From an uncultured Clostridium sp. (GTDB lineage: Bacteria > Bacillota_A > Clostridia > Lachnospirales > Lachnospiraceae): 8,540 bases of DNA. This document shows positions 6,915-8,540 of the stretch, one piece after another. The position numbers and the translations under genes were made by a program. Where the stretch lies: the NCBI GenBank assembly GCA_900556965.1, contig USQV01000024.1, forward strand, positions 1 through 8,540, given 5' to 3'. The notes below the pieces were generated by a model. That model saw only the letters and a program-made list of their open reading frames with translations. It did no database searches and was not told where the DNA came from. The first letter of the stretch is position 1, and each line of letters begins with the position of its first letter.

Positions 6915-8540
6915 TTAAGCAGGAAGCATATATTTTTTTCTGTAGCTCTCTACCATGGCTGCGAAATACGGGTCATTATCACGCTTCAGATTTTCCAGAT
7001 AGCCGTGGGCTTCAAAGCCGTCCCGCTTCACTTCGATCACGCTGATCGCGATATTGGAGCAATGATCCGAAACTCTCTCCAGATTTGCGGAAATATCAGA
7101 AAGGACAAAGCCCTGCTCGATCGTACATTTTCCCTTCTGAAGCCGTTTGATATGGTTGGCCTTTACACAGGTATTGATGTCATCGATGACCTCCTCCAGC
7201 GGCTCCACAAAGGAGGCCTGCTTGGAATCATTGTTTTCAAAGGCGGATACAGCGGTTTCCACGATCTCATGGACAGCAGCTAAAAACACCTCCAGCTCCT
7301 TCTCTGCTTTTTCCGAAAATACCATCTTTTTTTCATGCATTTCCTTTGCCGCACTCATCAGATTCATTCCGTGGTCGGAGATCCTCTCAAAATCTCCGAT
7401 ACAGTGCAGCAGAAGGGAAACCGTGTGATTGTCATTTTTTGAGAGGTTCTGTCTTCCGAGCTTTACCATATAGGTGCCCAGCTCATCCTCGTACTTATCT
7501 ACCAGATCCTCCAGCCTCATGACTTCGGCTGCCTTCTCCTTGTCATACTCCTTAAGAAGTCCTACTGCCGTAAAAAGACACTGTTTCGTCAGCTCTGCCA
7601 TCTTTACCGTCATCTGTCGGCACTGCTCCACTGCATAGCCCGGTGTATCTAAGAATCTGGGATCTAATCGGGCAAATTCATTATCTGTCTCCGCTTTCTT
7701 TCCACGTCCGGCAGCTTCATCCGGGATCGTAAGACAGGCCAGCTTTACCAGCCCATTGGAAAACGGAAGCAATACCAGTGTTGCAACTACATTAAATGTA
7801 CTGTGTACGATTGCAATTCCCATGGCATTTGCTGCATGGTTTAAAAACTCAAAGTGAAGCACTCCGTTTAATGTGTAGAATACCAGCATAAACAGTGTGG
7901 TGCCGATCACGTTAAAATACAGATGGACCAATGCCGCCCGTCTTGCATTTTTATTCGCACCCATACCGGACAGCATTGCGGTCACACAGGTACCGATATT
8001 CTGTCCCATGATAATCGGGATCGCGCTTCCAAAGCTTACCGCTCCGGTCGCACACAGCGCCTGAAGGATACCTACCGATGCCGATGAGCTCTGGATCACC
8101 GCCGTCAGTACCGTACCTGCCAGCATACCTAAGATCGGGTTGGAGAACATCGTAAGAATCCCGGTAAATTCCGGCACATCCGCCAATGGCTTTACCGCAT
8201 CGCTCATGGCTTCCATTCCGTACATGAGTACGGCAAAGCCGATCATGATCGTTCCGGCATCCTTTTTCTTTTCCTTTTTGGAAAAGAGAAGAAAGATCAC
8301 ACCGATCAGTGCCAGGATCGGAGAAAATGAAGATGGCTTAAAAAGTTTGACAAAGAAATTTCCGCTTTCGATCCCGGTCAGGCTGAGGATCCATGAGGTC
8401 ACCGTTGTACCGATGTTAGCACCCATTATGATCCCCACTGCCTGTGACAGCTTCATGATACCTGAATTTACAAAGCCTACGACCATAACTGTCGTCGCCG
8501 AGGACGACTGAATGACTGCCGTGACACCGGCCCCCAGCAA
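6915..8540 (-). CDS. Na+/phosphate cotransporter family protein with C-terminal PhoU domain (5' end outside window)
   Basis: The visible 541 residues are open to the right edge. The apparent TTG at 8540 is only the edge codon: family members have about 50-60 more residues before the first QSSSA motif. The membrane part (to about residue 270) carries the duplicated signature of Na/Pi cotransporters (NptA/YjbB, PF02690 type), QSSSATTVMVVGF (11-23) and QSSSASVGILQAL (150-162), each followed by an MGxNIGT motif (39-45, 178-184). These form the inverted-repeat substrate core. The soluble C-terminal half (about 305-535) is a PhoU-like helical bundle with two metal-binding motifs, DFERISDHGMN (383-393) and NLERVSDHCSNIA (486-498). 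It likely imports or exports phosphate with sodium at the cytoplasmic membrane. Linkage to the downstream two-component system supports a phosphate role. Confidence 0.95.
   Translation of the reverse strand: MLGAGVTAVIQSSSATTVMVVGFVNSGIMKLSQAVGIIMGANIGTTVTSWILSLTGIESGNFFVKLFKPSSFSPILALIGVIFLLFSKKEKKKDAGTIMIGFAVLMYGMEAMSDAVKPLADVPEFTGILTMFSNPILGMLAGTVLTAVIQSSSASVGILQALCATGAVSFGSAIPIIMGQNIGTCVTAMLSGMGANKNARRAALVHLYFNVIGTTLFMLVFYTLNGVLHFEFLNHAANAMGIAIVHSTFNVVATLVLLPFSNGLVKLACLTIPDEAAGRGKKAETDNEFARLDPRFLDTPGYAVEQCRQMTVKMAELTKQCLFTAVGLLKEYDKEKAAEVMRLEDLVDKYEDELGTYMVKLGRQNLSKNDNHTVSLLLHCIGDFERISDHGMNLMSAAKEMHEKKMVFSEKAEKELEVFLAAVHEIVETAVSAFENNDSKQASFVEPLEEVIDDINTCVKANHIKRLQKGKCTIEQGFVLSDISANLERVSDHCSNIAISVIEVKRDGFEAHGYLENLKRDNDPYFAAMVESYRKKYMLPA

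Noticed and set aside
6873..7283. 136-codon plus-strand open frame across the cotransporter and response regulator boundary.
   Set aside because: It overlaps the PhoU domain coding region and the regulator ribosome site on the other strand, and shows no domain or convincing ribosome site.

Overview
This 8.5 kb window is a compact stretch of chromosomal core genes, and every gene reads from the minus strand. The organism is most likely a member of the Clostridia, probably Lachnospiraceae. Evidence for this is the recA-recX-rny gene order, a membrane-anchored RNase Y, a Gram-positive (Bacillus-type) LexA box in front of recA, strong AGGAGG ribosome binding sites, and a mid-range base composition. 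The family-level placement is inference from protein style, not from a database match. I see no rRNA, tRNA, CRISPR array, insertion sequence, prophage or attachment site, and no gene-free stretch of 300 bases or more.

In the direction of transcription (from high to low coordinates), the window opens with a phosphate cluster. It holds a 5'-truncated Na+/phosphate cotransporter with a fused C-terminal PhoU domain (6915-8540), then a PhoB/PhoP-like response regulator (6214-6879) and a PhoR-like sensor kinase (4849-6204). The gaps are 35 and 9 bp, and a clear intrinsic terminator (4804-4837) follows the kinase. This looks like one operon in which a phosphate transporter, a PhoU-type regulator and a two-component system are made together.

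The next block is for DNA repair. recA (true start most likely ATG at 4644) has a LexA box and two good sigma-A-type promoters upstream. recX starts 3 nt after the recA stop and is probably translated by coupling. recX has an unusual Asp-rich N-terminal extension. No terminator is visible after recX.

RNase Y (rny, GTG start at 2822) has its own consensus promoter about 80-110 bp upstream. Its Shine-Dalgarno sequence lies in a small perfect inverted repeat, and a 10-codon reading frame ends exactly at it. rny ends at a strong intrinsic terminator (1201-1244).

The last block is proC (proline biosynthesis) followed 15 bp later by a Nudix hydrolase of the ADP-ribose pyrophosphatase type, which runs off the left edge. 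A plausible proC promoter overlaps the upstream half of the rny terminator hairpin.

I did not find a previously undescribed system here. The points worth a second look are regulatory details (overlapping promoter and terminator, rny leader, tandem recA promoters), the recX N-terminus, the recA start, and the physical link of a PhoU-fused transporter to a PhoBR-like pair.
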